Source of the DNA: Progne subis subis
Taxonomy: Eukaryota > Chordata > Aves > Passeriformes > Hirundinidae
DNA length: 64,000 nucleotides
Direction: 5' to 3'
Assembly: GCA_022316685.1 (NCBI GenBank)
Contig: JAKJHU010000046.1
Location: 2,720,001-2,784,000 of the forward strand
Positions 10,615 through 22,435 of this stretch are shown here, in pieces; within the stretch, counting starts at the first letter, position 1, and every line of letters starts with the position of its first letter. The notes under the pieces were generated by a model, which had not been told where the DNA came from, ran no database searches, and saw only the letters and a list, made by a program, of their open reading frames with translations. A program made the translations under genes and the position numbers.

Positions 10615-13349
10615 GTAAGTTTGATAGTTGCAATGACCAATTAAGTCAACCTGCCTTTTTTTAATTTTTTTTTTTTTTTATGATTGTCACATCTCTTTCG
10701 TAGGCCCTAAATCTGAAACAGCTGCCTTACACATTTAAAGATGTGATTGTACATAATGTCATCCTGCTACTAACATAAAGCAGCTGTTTTGTGGGCACTT
10801 TTAGTGTTTTGAAGCCATTTACAAACATTCCCCACCTTCCAGCACTATGTATCAACAAGGTAATATTTTTCCCCACACCACAGTTCAAACTGCATTCTTG
10901 TTGTTAATGTTAGAAATAATACCCTGCTCTTGTTCTTAAAAATCCTTATTCAAAGCCCTTTTCCTCTTTCTGCCTAACAAGATCTAGGATGGCTGATAGG
11001 TAGCTTTAAGTCAAGGAGAATTATTTATTCCTGGCCCTGGCTTGTAAACTGTAGGTCAGTAATTTCCAGCTCTCCATAAACACATCATGACCTGGTTTCC
11101 TGCTTATTTCCTTATGCATGTAGCTGCCCATGGCATAAAATAGGGAGCATTTACCTGTGTTGATTAGCCCTTGGCCTCACCTGAAACAAAAGGAGTCTGA
11201 GAACAGTGTTCTTTCCTTTCAAATGGAGCTGTGTTGCTATGTGTGGGGAGGGGGAAAAAAAAAAAAAAAGCCTTGATTTCCCCTCTAGAAAAAGATTAAC
11301 TGAAGCTTTATTATTCAATAGGACAAAGAATGTTTTGGTGGAGGGAACACACCAGTGGTCATGGCTACTTGAAAAAAAAAAAGTGACTTTAAAGCATTTT
11401 ATGGCCTGGTTCTTACTGATTAAACACTACTAATTTAGTTATTAAACACTGATTAAATACTGTTTAATAAGCTACTCTCACTGCACCAGAGGGTCTGTAT
11501 CAGCCTCTCACATGTATTCAGACATAGTGATGGTTTGTCATTTCTGCTTTCCCCTTGAGGCCAGTAGTCAAATGCCTATGCACACAATTTTTGAGTGCTA
11601 CTGAGATCCATGTGTGTTCAACAAAACAGAAGTATATTTTAAGGTTCAGTAATGTCTTCGGAGGCAACTGTACATGGACATTAGAGAGCAGGTTTCCTTT
11701 AAATCTAGTCTTTGTTCTGACTAGAAGTGACAAAGTTCCTCTGCACAGAATGTAGCTACCTGGAGTTGTGTGCTCAGTCTGATCACATCATAACAATAGT
11801 GTAATTTTTGCTGAAAAGCAAGGCTGTACAGTGGTTGAATACTCCAGTCTTTCAGAGAAAACTATGTTTTATAGCTATGGTCTTAAGCTAAAGAAGTTTT
11901 CAGGAGTGTTTGAGATGAGACCTCCTAACGCTTAGGCAGCAAAAGTCAGATAAATCTCACCTCACTGTGGTTCTAAAGTGTTGTCAATGTAAGGATTTAA
12001 CTCCTCACAACTTGTCATGGTTTATGGTTTCCACAGTGAGAAGAAACCTGTTTATCTTCACAGCCATGTAATTAATAGCCATCTGCTTTTGCAATGAGTG
12101 AAGGTTTGTAATCTCTGTGGTCCTTTGAGTTAGTGTGAGTTAATGGAAAATGTGTCAAAGAAAGAGGATTTATGCCCTTGGTCCTTTCTAGATGTGGGGG
12201 TCTACCTTTAGAAGCGTGGATTTGTGCTGTTAGGCATGCAGCCTTGGCCTTACTCCAGAAGAGGGTATCTCAGGGCGATCTGTCTCAAGTTCAGCAGACA
12301 TCTGTTCTGGTGACAAGTTCCCCACCTTGCTCAGGGCACTTCTCTTAAGTGCTGCTCTCTTATAAGGCTTGCCTAGAACTTGCTTCAGTTCCAAAGCCAT
12401 GCTGCCATGCTCCCCAAGAACTATGCCAGTTCCTGAACGTGGAACTCCATAAACAGTGCTTCAGTGTCAGGCACTTGAATTCAAGATGACATCTCAGACT
12501 TTCATAGCTGGCAAAGCCTTCTCTGAGCTTCATTGCCACAACCCAAAGAACATGCTTTTGTAGCTTCGCTCACTCCAGTTATGGGACTCCAGTCCAGTGT
12601 TCTGCTCTGAATAATTCTGCCTGATACTTATATGTGCATCCAAGCAGGAAAAAATTAATTTTGAAATTGGCACTTTCTGCTGTTGGATAAATTTTAAATA
12701 ACTAGTTCCCCAACTTTCTTGTGTCCTACTCTGTTCACCAAAAATCCCCACAAATGAACCCCCAAACCAGTGAAATAAAAATTAACAACTCTGCATTCTC
12801 ATTGCCCCACAATGCCACCATGGGAAAATCAGCCATTTGTTTGCATGGTATGTATTCATACGGTGACGGAAATGAGAAAGATTTTCCCTTTTCTTTATCA
12901 AAGGCCCTTGTTTTTCCTTTTCCTTTTGAAACGAAGAATGAGCAAAACAAATGCTTTTTATGATTGTGTGGTTTTTTTCTCCCATTTTGTTTTGCTTTTT
13001 GTTAAGAATGCTTTAACCAACAGCTGTGGGCACCCTTTAGGGAGTCCAAAATCTCTTGGAGCACCTTGCAAAAAAGAATTTCCGGAAACATTACTGAAAA
13101 CAGCCCCTTCCACACTGCATGTATTTTCCCTTTTGCCCCCCATGATTTCTTAATATTTATGCTGTAGCAAATTTATCCCTCTTTCTCTCATTCTTTCTCT
13201 GTCGTGGTTTGTTGTTATTTTATAATTTTTTTCAGTGTTGATGCAAATTCCCTTTTGTATTTCCCCTCTGTTCTAATCCAATTTCCATATTCTCTGTGAT
13301 GTCTTTCCTTATCTTCATTTCCTCATTTCCTTCCTCTGCTTTCCATCAG
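10615..13349 (+). other. SORBS1 intron
   Basis: A 2.7-kb intron. A stretch at about 10,780-10,890 (phrases such as ttacaaacattccccacc and caaggtaatatttttcccca) resembles a reversed, decayed MIR/L2-like element. Two A-rich runs lie near 11,256 and 11,373. Overlapping frames at 12,721-13,153 on both strands have no recognisable homology or splice context. No exon was found. Confidence 0.5.
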
Positions 13350-13415
13350 CCTCCAAAAAAGATTTGGGATTATACTCCTGGAGATTGCTCTATCCTTACT
13401 AGAGAGGATAGAAAG
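13350..13415 (+). CDS. SORBS1: SORBS1 exon: PPKKIWDYTPGDCSIL segment
   Basis: The acceptor is CTTTCCATCAG and the donor is AAG|GTAATT. The exon is 66 nt, phase 0 to 0. It encodes PPKKIWDYTPGDCSILTRED followed by RK, almost the same as mammalian SORBS1 (one residue different). The flanking intron is rich in T and GT runs. Confidence 0.97.
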
Positions 13416-13998
13416 GTAATTGTGTCTCACGTACGTTGCACTACAGCATCTAGCGCGTATATATATGTGTGTGTGTGGTTTTCTTTTCTCTTTTTTTTTT
13501 TTTTTCTTGTAGCATTGCTTGGGTTTTGTGTGCTTGTGAGTGATTTTTCTTTTTTTAATTGGGCTTGAGTTCATTAGCCTAACAATTAAGTAGCTAGCAA
13601 ATTGATTTAATAAACAATTCTTAAATCATAATCAGGCATAATTTAGAGTGGTTGTTTTGCTATCTTGACTCGCAATGATAATTATACTAACAGCATATTG
13701 CATATTATTACAGTATCTTTTTTTTTTCTTTACAGGTGGGTTTTATAACTTTATGGTTTGTAGAAATAGATTCTAGCAGGCCTGTGCATCTCTTGATTTT
13801 AATGTTAATTGCCTAAAACTATTTCCTCTATAATGATTGAAACATGATTAATTGCTAGTGATTTTCTGTGTATTGTCTGTACCATCCTCCTCTTTTTTCA
13901 ATTAAAAAGGCTCTTTTTTTTTTTCAAAATTAACATTCCTTTGGTTTCCCCTAACCCTAAGCATTGTTTTCCCATTCTTCTTCTCCTTCTTTAACCAG

Positions 13999-14100
13999 AG
14001 TGATCTAGAAAAAGATCTCTACCTCTACCAGACTGAGTTAGAGGCAGATTTAGAAAAAATGGAGAAGCTTTATAAAGCACCACATAAAAAGCCACAGAAG
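13999..14100 (+). CDS. SORBS1: SORBS1 exon: acidic coiled-coil-like linker
   Basis: The acceptor is TTCTTTAACCAG and the donor is AAG|GTATTT. The exon is 102 nt, phase 0 to 0. It encodes SDLEKDLYLYQTELEADLEK followed by MEKLYKAP and a basic tail. Mammals have NLDKDLSLCQTELEADLEKM. The heptad-like Leu spacing suggests a short helix. The C-terminal KKPQK is more basic than the human segment. Confidence 0.93.
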
Positions 14101-15474
14101 GTATTTCCTATTCTTTTCATGCTGCCAATCCCTGTTTCCAAACTCTCTGCTCTAATCTATTCACTGCTGGATGATTATTAAATGAGGTTGGGATAAATAA
14201 TGGTTCTGAGCGTTCTGACTGCATGGCTTGCTGTGTCGCTGTCAGAAATAATAGAATGTGATGCTGAGAATCCGGCTTGAAATCCATTTCAGATACAGCG
14301 ATTTCCTCTCTCGCCCCACCGCCACCACGTTCGCGTTCAGCCGCCCCCACCCCCATCCCAGTCCCTGTTTCAGGTTTAGAGTTCGGTGTCTGCAGAAAAC
14401 CCCTCTCTATTTTTCACATGAATAGGCAGCAGCAGCAATCAGCTTAAAATTCTTGGTTGGCGTGTCACGTCATCATCTCGTGCCTTTCAAGCGTGTTGCC
14501 ATCTACTCTCCCTTCATACAAGCCCCGCTCTCTGCCTGCAGCTCACGCCTACCAAGGATTTTGGATATTCCTGAGAGATTTTACACAATTTTCCTTATGC
14601 TGCACCTTGCCATGGCCTTTTAGGGCAGGTCAGCTGCTGCTGCTGCCGCTTCGGGGTCTGCAGGACTCGAACCATGAAATGATAGATTAATTGGTAACAC
14701 GCCATTTTTTCTTTTCTTTTTTTTTCTTTTCTTTTTTTTTTTCCTGTTGCTGATTTTTCTTGAAGCTGCGGCATTTCATGAGGACTTGGAAAAGCTGATT
14801 TTTCAAACCCAAGATTTACTTTTTCTTCCTAAATAGAAATCCTCATATAGATGAGGGGACACCAAATAGAGAATTGCTTCTAAAATTGCCATCAATTTTT
14901 AAATAACATGTCTAAGAAGCGTTAGATGGATTTAAAGCAAGCGGCTAAGAACTGGCTTTTGCTATTGAACCTGTGCAGCTGGCATTGCTTCTCTTAAGTA
15001 AGGAAACTGAACTGAAATGTCGCTTTTCTTTTTAGAGCTTTGATATTTTTTTAAACGCTGAGGAATGTATTGTGCTGCAGAAATGTAATACACCTTTAAA
15101 GCAAAGGCGGGCAGTGACCGGTTGGGGGAAAGCTTGGGGAAATAATTATGAGCATGTGTCTCCTGGTCATGGCCCAGCTGGTTATCTCTTCTTGCTTTTG
15201 GCTTTTTTCACAATGACTCATTTGCAGACAAAAGAATGGGCATTTCGAAAAGGCATCGGCTGTGCTAAAAACCTGTCACTGCCCTGAAGGAACTCATGAA
15301 AATTGTTGCTTTTCTGCAAAGACATTGACAGCTTAAATTGCATTTAGATTTAAACCTCAGTGTCTCCTATAGGCTAATATTGAAGCAATAGATGGAAAAT
15401 TACTTAAGCAAGCCTTTTTCTTTCTCCTCACATGTAAGTGCATATCAATGACTTCTTTGTTTGGACTTTTGCAG
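14101..15474 (+). other. SORBS1 intron with a CpG-bearing, possibly conserved block
   Basis: About 14,150-14,700 differs from nearby intron DNA. It keeps many CpG dinucleotides, has a C-rich block at 14,310-14,365 and a CRE-like TCACGTCA at 14465-14472. A long T/C tract runs from about 14,707 to 14,745. No exon fits the frame. A regulatory role is only an inference. Confidence 0.5.
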
Positions 15475-15524
15475 AATACAGCAGGTGTTAATCCTCTGGA
15501 AACTTCCACAGACCATTCTTCCTA
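15475..15524 (+). CDS. SORBS1: SORBS1 exon: short linker
   Basis: The acceptor is GGACTTTTGCAG and the donor is TA|GTAAGT. The exon is 50 nt, phase 0 to 2. It encodes NTAGVNPLETSTDHSS plus two bases of a Tyr codon. It sits where mammals have SSAISPTPEISSETPGY and is poorly conserved, as expected for a linker. The phases on both sides fit, which supports it. Confidence 0.85.
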
Positions 15525-16695
15525 GTAAGTTTTTCAATTGCTTGTTGATGTCTCTTTATAATCTGAGGTCATGTAGGACAGGGTGTTGGGCATTAGAAAT
15601 GTTTTGGCTTTTGGGGGATTTATATCGACAAATGCATGTACCCTAAGAATTATATGAGTGCTTTAGGTGAATTCTGGTACATTGTCTGCTTTTCGATCCA
15701 GAATGAGTTTTAAAGTCATTACAGGAGGGATTGCATTGTCTAAATAAGATTTGCTGGTTGTGCTAGGCAGTGGCTTTAAGAAAAATGACAGACCTTTAAC
15801 TTGATCTGATGAATTTTGCAGATTGATTGTATCTTCATGTAAGCGACATTATTGTATGGAATATACAAAAGTTGTTTGTTACACATACGTGATTGGCTGC
15901 TGCTAGATATTCCATGTTACATGCACCAGATCAGATGAATGCAGCTGATGAAAGGCAGTAATTTTCCAGCCTACAGGATGGGAACAGTGGTAGGAGTAAC
16001 CATATTTCTCAAAGATCTGTTGGGCACTGCTTTTTCAGTGGAATATGCAATGAACAGTTTAATTCTGAGTAAATGACTTGTACATGGAGTTGGTTTGTTT
16101 CCAAAGAGGAACACACAAAATCCAGAGCAAGATGCTGAGCTGTGTTGAGTTACTTGAGTCATCCTGGGTTATTTGAGCCACGGAGCCAGCCCGTACTGTG
16201 AGCCTGCTGCTCCTTGGAATTGTACTGAATACTCAGTGTCCACGGGCACAGTGATCCCCTCTATGAGGGTGCTTTGTTAAAAAAGGCAGGTTCTCCTCCA
16301 GATGTCCATTAATAAAACGTGTGTTCACTGCCCCTCTGGGGGCCTTAGAGGTCTCCTGTACTTCTTGCAACACAGTTTCCTTGTCGGTGTTCATTTTCCT
16401 GGGAAACCCACACAACTGCTGCAACTGTTTTGTTTTGGTAGGAAGAGAGCAATAAAATAAATGGAAATCTCAGAGATTAGTATAAGTATTTTATGTTTGC
16501 GAACAACTGGTAAGGTTTCTGCTCATGGCAGCACTATCTGTGCCACACAAAGTATTCAGGAATGCCAGTGGAGAGGAAGCAAGGTGAGTATGCTGGGAAT
16601 GGGGCACAAGAGTGAGGCCCAGTGGAGCTGCACATTTTTCCCTGCCCTGCCGTTAGAGAGCTGGAATTTATTGTTTCGGGGTTGGTGGTTTTTTG

Positions 16696-16729
<34 letters not shown>

Positions 16730-18382
16730 TGTTGCTTTCCCGTCATTCACCTGATGTTGCAGGCTGCTTTGGCTGTAACACAGTACTGCTTGCTGGCCTG
16801 AATAAGGGAGCAGTTAGTAAAGAGGTTCTGCCAAAGGCCTCCTCTGGCTCCCCCAGGTTTAGTCCCAAAGGGGGATTGTTTTAACCCTTTGATTTTTAAC
16901 AACTAGGGTAACAACTAACCTCAGGGCAGTCATTATTCCCTGCAGCAACTGGCTGGGTTTCCTCAGACACCAGAGATGCACTCTTTATCAAATGGATCAC
17001 CCTGACAAACAATAGCTTTGTAGCTTTGGGTCTGTTTGGGCATTGATTAGGTTGAAAAACTGACAGTATTCCCTTTCTCTTTTGTGGTGCTTTTCATGAG
17101 CTTCTCCTCCAGAAAGTAATTTATGGGACTGCATATGACCTGGTTTTCCTTGTCCGGAAACTAAAGTCATCGTTGTGAACCAGACATTGTGTAATTCCAC
17201 TTCCATAGCCAGTCCTCTGATGTGTTTAAAGCTTTCTCTTTACCCCAGAAGTGCAGCATCTATCCAAAATAAACAGATAGATGCGCAAATTTATCCACAA
17301 ATAGCTATAACCACAAACATTGCCAAATTCTCATAAATTTGAATCAGTCTTGGACATCAGGATGTCAAATATTTCTATTAATTGGAAAATCTGTATATTT
17401 TTCTTTTTTTCAAATTTTCCAGCATTGGGCCTTGAATAGCTTTGTGTGAGACTCCATCTTATTTTGAGGAGCCTGGTTGAGCACGAGAACTGATACCAGA
17501 TAAGCCTAGCTTTTAGGAAAACAGTCTGCCTGATTGCTTAGTAAGTTTTTTTGCACCTGGAAAAGCCATTTATACCATGGCATTTTCAGTTATTCTTTTG
17601 GAGAGAAAACAAGGAAATCTAGAAATCAGATGTGTGAGCATACTTGTGCTTACATTCATGACTAGAAAAGGGATTTGCAAGAAATTTACAGTCTTTAAAA
17701 ACCTAAGAAATTAAAAGTGTACTTATTTTAACAACATTCTGTTTATATATATATGCGTGGTAGACCTAGAGTCCAGGATATTTTATTCCCTGTAATAGAA
17801 GCCTCTGGCAAAGCTGAACAGAACTCTGTGCATCTGTGAATTTCTCTGGCCATTAAAACAGTGTAGAATCTATAGCCCTTTACTGTTGTTTCTGCACAGT
17901 CCCTCACTGATGGGCTTCAGAAACTGCTCAGGGAATCTTGAACCGTAGTGTTGACTGGGAGGCTGAGCTGGGTGAGATGACCTCCTGAGCAGCTGTGCCT
18001 TGTAAGCATGGGACAGACATGGCTAGTGTTTTAGGAGAGAGTAGTGGAAGCTGGAAGGTTTTATGTACTTCCAGCTAGCCAATGAATTTCATTGTGTCTG
18101 CAAAGAAATCATGCATCAGCTCAGTGACTGTTGTCTCATCTGTAAGATAGAGGAGTGCTTTCCTGTTTCCTGGGGGACTAAGAGTGGAGAGTTGCCTCAA
18201 GTGGAGGATGCTTTGGTAGTGCTGAACGCAGAACATTATTGCAATGCCTTTTCATCAGCACCAGTCCTTCATACGCAGTCTATTCTGTGTTCACAAGTGT
18301 GGTTTTCTCTTACTTTACATGAAGCTCTCAGCAAAAAGGTGTGACCTCCTGGTATCCCTCTCCTTTTTTTTGTGTATTCCAG
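15525..18382 (+). other. SORBS1 intron with T31 tract
   Basis: A 2.9-kb intron. It contains an uninterrupted run of 31 T at 16697-16727. A weakly MIR-like stretch lies at about 18,105-18,165 (ctcagtgactgttgtctcat followed by ctgtaagatagagga). No exon was recognised. Confidence 0.5.
16697..16727. repeat. T31 homopolymer
   Basis: Thirty-one consecutive T in an SORBS1 intron. Length calls here may be unreliable in the assembly. Confidence 0.95.
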
Positions 18383-18558
18383 CTCCACTTATTCACCCAA
18401 CTACCATGCAGTGAAGAGGGAGTCAGAGCTAGCTCAGGGGGACCCTGCTGCCTTGGAGAATGAAAGGCAGATTTACAAGAGTGTGCTGGAAGGTGGAGAT
18501 ATCCCATTCCAGGGGCTGAGTGGTCTCAAGCGACCTTCGAGCTCTGCTTCCACAAAAG
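18383..18558 (+). CDS. SORBS1: SORBS1 exon: HAVKRES...SVLEGGDIP segment
   Basis: The acceptor is TGTGTATTCCAG and the donor is AAAG|GTAGGT. The exon is 176 nt, phase 2 to 1. It encodes NYHAVKRES, then LENERQIYKSVLEGGDIP, then FQGLSGLKRPSSSASTK, matching mammalian SORBS1 closely. Its phase-1 end can join either the giant exon at 20118 or, by skipping it, the exon at 22350, where it forms the conserved TKDSESPRHF junction. Confidence 0.97.
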
Positions 18559-20117
18559 GTAGGTGGTTAAAAGAGTAACCTCTTCTCCATTCTGCAGTGT
18601 CAAAAGCCAGGTGATATGGGCAAACTGTTGCAAGGTTTAGAGTCCTATTTGAGCCAGTTGAGATTTATGCTGTACTTCTTTGCCATCCCCAGTGTTCCCT
18701 CCTTTTTTCTCTCAGACCACAGTGGCCAGTATTTTTAATGATGCCTTTAACTGATCCAGGTTCCTCTCCTCAAGAGAGACCAGCTCCCTCCATTCAGCAC
18801 CTCAGCCACAGCCCACACCCTCATGTTCTTCCTCAAGGCTGCTTAGGCTGGCCTTGCTCTCCATCTGCCCCCACTGCATTGCCATTCTAGAGCCCTTCCC
18901 TGCCTTTTCTGTTCTTCCCACAGCAGTACTCAGCAGGCCACAGCCGTCTGCTGGCCTGGCTACCCTGGTGTAGCTGGTGCCCTGTGCTCTGCAGCCTCCT
19001 GCCTGCCAGGGGTGTGCAGAGAATGCACTGACACTGAACCAGCAACTGCAGGCTCCAGGAATGTGAGCCAGAAGGGACCAATATCGTCCTCTTCCCTCCC
19101 CCTGTTGCAGACTCTCTAAAAGAGACAAGAGCATGACTTCCATCAGGGAATTGTTCTGGGGAATGTATCTCTGAGCCAACTTCAACCTAAAAATGGCTTG
19201 AGATGGGGAGAGGACTGGAAAAGGAATGTCCTGGGTTTCTGAGCTGCTTTCCCTAAAAATAGTACATAATACCATAAAGGTCTCTCTGTCTCCATCTTCC
19301 AGCTGTCTTTCAGCATTTTGTCAGGCCTGTAAGGCAGGGAGTCAAATTGGATCTGAACAAAAAAATTGGTTCAAACTGTTCTGCAATCTGCAATTGAACC
19401 TGAATGGTTATTTTGACATTTGAATTTGAACTCAAATCGGAAACAGACCTAAAAACTGCAGTCTAAGCTGAAATCAGATTGAATCCTATTAAAAAAAAAA
19501 AATGTCCCGAACTGACTCCTTGAATTTTAAAGCAACCATGGCCAACCACATTGTCTGAAGGACACTCAGCTTATTCCTAGTATGGAGAATCTCTAAGCAG
19601 GCATCTCTTGTGCGAGGTCAGCTGATGTGGTATGTTTGTGCTAGCACAGTCAGCCTCTGATTGTTTTCTCCCTCCCAGGAATAAACTGTTTGGCAAGCAC
19701 TGTGGTGAGACCATAGTAGGTGTGATTACAGGCTTGGTATTAAGCCATTTTTGCAATGTTAGTGTCTCTGCATTCTTGCTGACACCCTGATCCTGTCCAG
19801 AGTTCAGCTGCCCTCTTCCATGGTGCCACAGCTTCCCTGGAAGCTCATGATGCTTAGCACTTTTTAGGAGGGTACCTTGAAAGTGCTCCAGATTTGCTTC
19901 TGGCCACGCCTCTCATTTTAGAAACGGTAGCAGCACTTCACCTACTCCTGTAAGCGTGGCTTGTTTTGCAGTTTCTTCCTGCTTTTCTTTATGCTTTGGA
20001 ATTTTGTTTCTTTGAGGTGCATTTTATGAAATCCAAGCATGTTCTTTCTCCTTTCTCAATAGCTTTCTAGCACTTAAGCTAACAGGTTGTATTTATTTTA
20101 TTCTGCATGCTTGCCAG
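18559..20117 (+). other. SORBS1 intron
   Basis: A 1.6-kb intron. A GC-richer stretch at 18,750-19,110 gives a 157-codon frame on the minus strand (18802-19275) with no recognisable domain. I regard it as chance. An A run lies at about 19,490-19,501. Nothing else is evident. Confidence 0.5.
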
Positions 20118-21632
20118 TGGATCGTAAAGGTGGGAATGCTCATATGACTGCACCCTCTTCAGTTAATAGCCGAACCTTTAACGCTAGTCACACTGGTATG
20201 TTAGGTCTCGCATGTAAACATAAGAAGCCCTTATCAGCTGCCAAAGCCTGCATTACTGAAATCCTCCCTTCTAAATTCAAACCCAAACTAGCAGCTCCAG
20301 CTGTTCTTGTGCAGGACAAGACGGGTATCTTGCTGTCTCATGAGAAAGCTCAAAGCTGCGAAAACCTTCGTAGCTCCACTGCCTTGTTTGATAATAAAAA
20401 GGCTTTCATGGTAGACATAGGGGAAAGCATAGAAAACATCTTGATGAAGTCGAAGCAAGAGTATGCTATCAAATCTGGCAGTACCATGAGCCTGCAGGAG
20501 TATGGCACCAACTCTAGGAAAGGCTACCTGTTTGCTGCCTCCAGAAAGAGTGGGATGGAGTTTACAACACTCTATAAAGACATGCACCAGATCAACCGGT
20601 CCAGGATCCATTTGGACACAGTCTCCTGCAGCGTGAAGGATATTGCATCTCAGTTTGAGAATGAAGCAAAGGACAGGCTGGAGCACAGCCTTAGTCGAGA
20701 GGATTCAGAGCAGATCCCCAAAGACACCGTTTCCTCCCGTATCAGTGCCTTTGAGCAGCTGATCCAGAGATCCCGATCAATGCCCTCACTTGACTTTGCC
20801 ATTGGGCAAAACAAACCCACCACTTCTCTTCAGTCTAAAACTTGTCTGAGTGCTGCATACTCTGCAGAGATTCTTCTGGATCTGTCGAAAGCACACCAGG
20901 AAGAGAAGGATGTTGCCAGCTTTGCTGATAAATCCTCCCGCTCCTGCAGCAATGTGGAGGACACGGCTTCGGATGTCAGTGATGTCATCCCTATGGACAC
21001 ACTTTCAGCTTGCACTGATGAGATAGATCTTCTCTCAAATGTCTCTAATGACAGTGGTGGCAGCAGCAGCAACCTGAATGGGCCTCAGAAGCATAAAATC
21101 AACAGATGCAAAGGCGCATGCCCGGCTTCCTACACTAGGTTCACCACCATCCGAAGGCATGAGCAGCAGGCTTCCAGGAACCCTGATTCCAAAGGAGACG
21201 TCTATGGGGACAGGCACATGCTCCCCAGAAATGTGTACCTAATGAGCCCGCTCCCATTCCGATTGAAAAAGCCCTTCCAACACAAATCCTGCAGAACTCC
21301 GCCCCCAGACTGCCTGGCAAGCCTGGCAGTGCCCAGCCCTGAGGTCCCAGACGACCCCATACGGCTGCAGGGGGGTGTAGGAAACAAAAGCTACCACTCC
21401 CAGCATCAACCTTGCTCCAGAAGTGGGCCTCTTGCTCCCCGGCGCCTGTCCTCCTTTGACATTGTGGAGAGGCTTGGCTACTTCCCCAGCATGGGATCTA
21501 GCCGGGATAGCTTCGTGGGCCGGGCTGACACTCCTGACTCCTTAAACAATGGGAACCCCGTTTCATATGCCCTCTACCACAGCCTGGACACAAACAACAA
21601 CCCGCAAAGTGAACTTGGGACGTACCTAGGAG
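20118..21632 (+). CDS. SORBS1: SORBS1 giant in-frame exon, nArgBP2 type, with zinc-finger-like motif
   Basis: The acceptor is GCATGCTTGCCAG and the donor is GGAG|GTGGTT. The exon is 1,515 nt, phase 1 to 1, with 505 codons open throughout. The frame runs on as far as 21829, but the homology stops at the donor. It encodes a Ser-rich, mostly disordered segment with RSRSMPSLDF, a Cys-x3-Cys-x12-His motif (Cys codons at 21107 and 21119, His at 21158) in CKGACPASYTRFTTIRRHEQ, then YLMSPLPFRLKKPF and DIVERLGYFPS. These last motifs match what I recall of the long neuronal exon of SORBS2 (nArgBP2). A second zinc-binding His at classical spacing is missing. It is probably a tissue-restricted cassette, since standard SORBS1 isoforms join 18558 directly to 22350. 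Confidence 0.88.
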
Positions 21633-22349
21633 GTGGTTTTTGTGTTATTTACCAGTGTCCCTTTTTCTGTCTTCTTTCTTCCATTCTCCTCCTCTTTTCT
21701 TCCACAACACTTGCATTTTTACGTCCCACCTTTACATCCTCTGTTTTTTTTCCCCTAGTGTGTCTAATGTCCTTTTGCGTGTCTTGCCGAGCAGTTTTGT
21801 TCAGAGGTTGTAAACAGCTGCACTTCTGAGAAACGATTTCTGCTGCATTTCTAATCACATCAGGTTCAGTTTATCTCTCAAGCAGCTCTGGGGATGCAAG
21901 AATCTCAGCATGAGATATTTCTAGTCCTGTATCATTTACGCACATGGGAATTATAAACCAAACCCAGATGATTTGCTTTAAGGAGTAGTTTCTCAAGGTC
22001 TAGTTGTGTGTGTGTTTGTGTGTGTATTAAACTTTTCTCAACAGTAAAATGCCAAATCATACTTTGATGGCAGTGAATCTTTTCTTCACAAAGTCTTTCT
22101 ATGTCTTTACTCTTTCCTGTATCATTATTTTTTCCCTGTTCTTGGATTTTTGTTCACATGTACAGCCCAAAAGGGAAAAAAATGAAAATGGATAAAATAT
22201 CAGCATCAGATTGGCAATTTGGTCAATGGCAATTGAGAATCCTTACTCATAATGGAAACAAATTGTTTAAAAATATCTATTTTTTTCCTTTCTGGTTATT
22301 CTGATTAAATCCATGTGTATTTTAACTTCCTTATGTTATTTTGAAGTAG
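21633..22349 (+). other. SORBS1 intron after the giant exon
   Basis: A 717-nt intron. Pyrimidine-rich DNA at 21,650-21,780 follows the weak donor. A GT-rich run lies at 22,006-22,026. No further exon was found. Confidence 0.5.
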
Positions 22350-22435
22350 ATTCAGAATCACCAAGGCATTTTGCACCGGTTGATTACATGGAAACTCCAG
22401 AAGAAATTCTCCGCAGGCGGCATGATGATAAAGAG
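22350..22435 (+). CDS. SORBS1: SORBS1 exon: DSESPRHF...RRRHDDKE segment
   Basis: The exon is 86 nt, phase 1 to 0, with donor GAG|GTAAAT. The acceptor (ttatgttattttgaagtag) has a purine-interrupted tract and looks weak. It encodes DSESPRHFAPVDYMETPEEI followed by LRRRHDDKE. Mammals have DSESPRHFIPADYLESTEEF and IRRRHDDKE. Confidence 0.96.

Noticed and set aside
13513..13535. 23-nt exon-like piece (T tract, then TTGTAG acceptor and GTGAGT donor)
   Set aside because: Its length is not a multiple of three and it would break the frame between two conserved phase-0 exons. The acceptor is part of a simple T/GT repeat.
18802..19275. 157-codon minus-strand frame in SORBS1 intron
   Set aside because: No homology recognised. 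It lies in a GC-richer intron patch with no splice signals on that strand.
21633..21829. Read-through extension of the giant exon frame
   Set aside because: After the donor at 21633 the peptide becomes hydrophobic and Cys/Phe-rich, unlike the exon, and the DNA is a pyrimidine-rich intron start.
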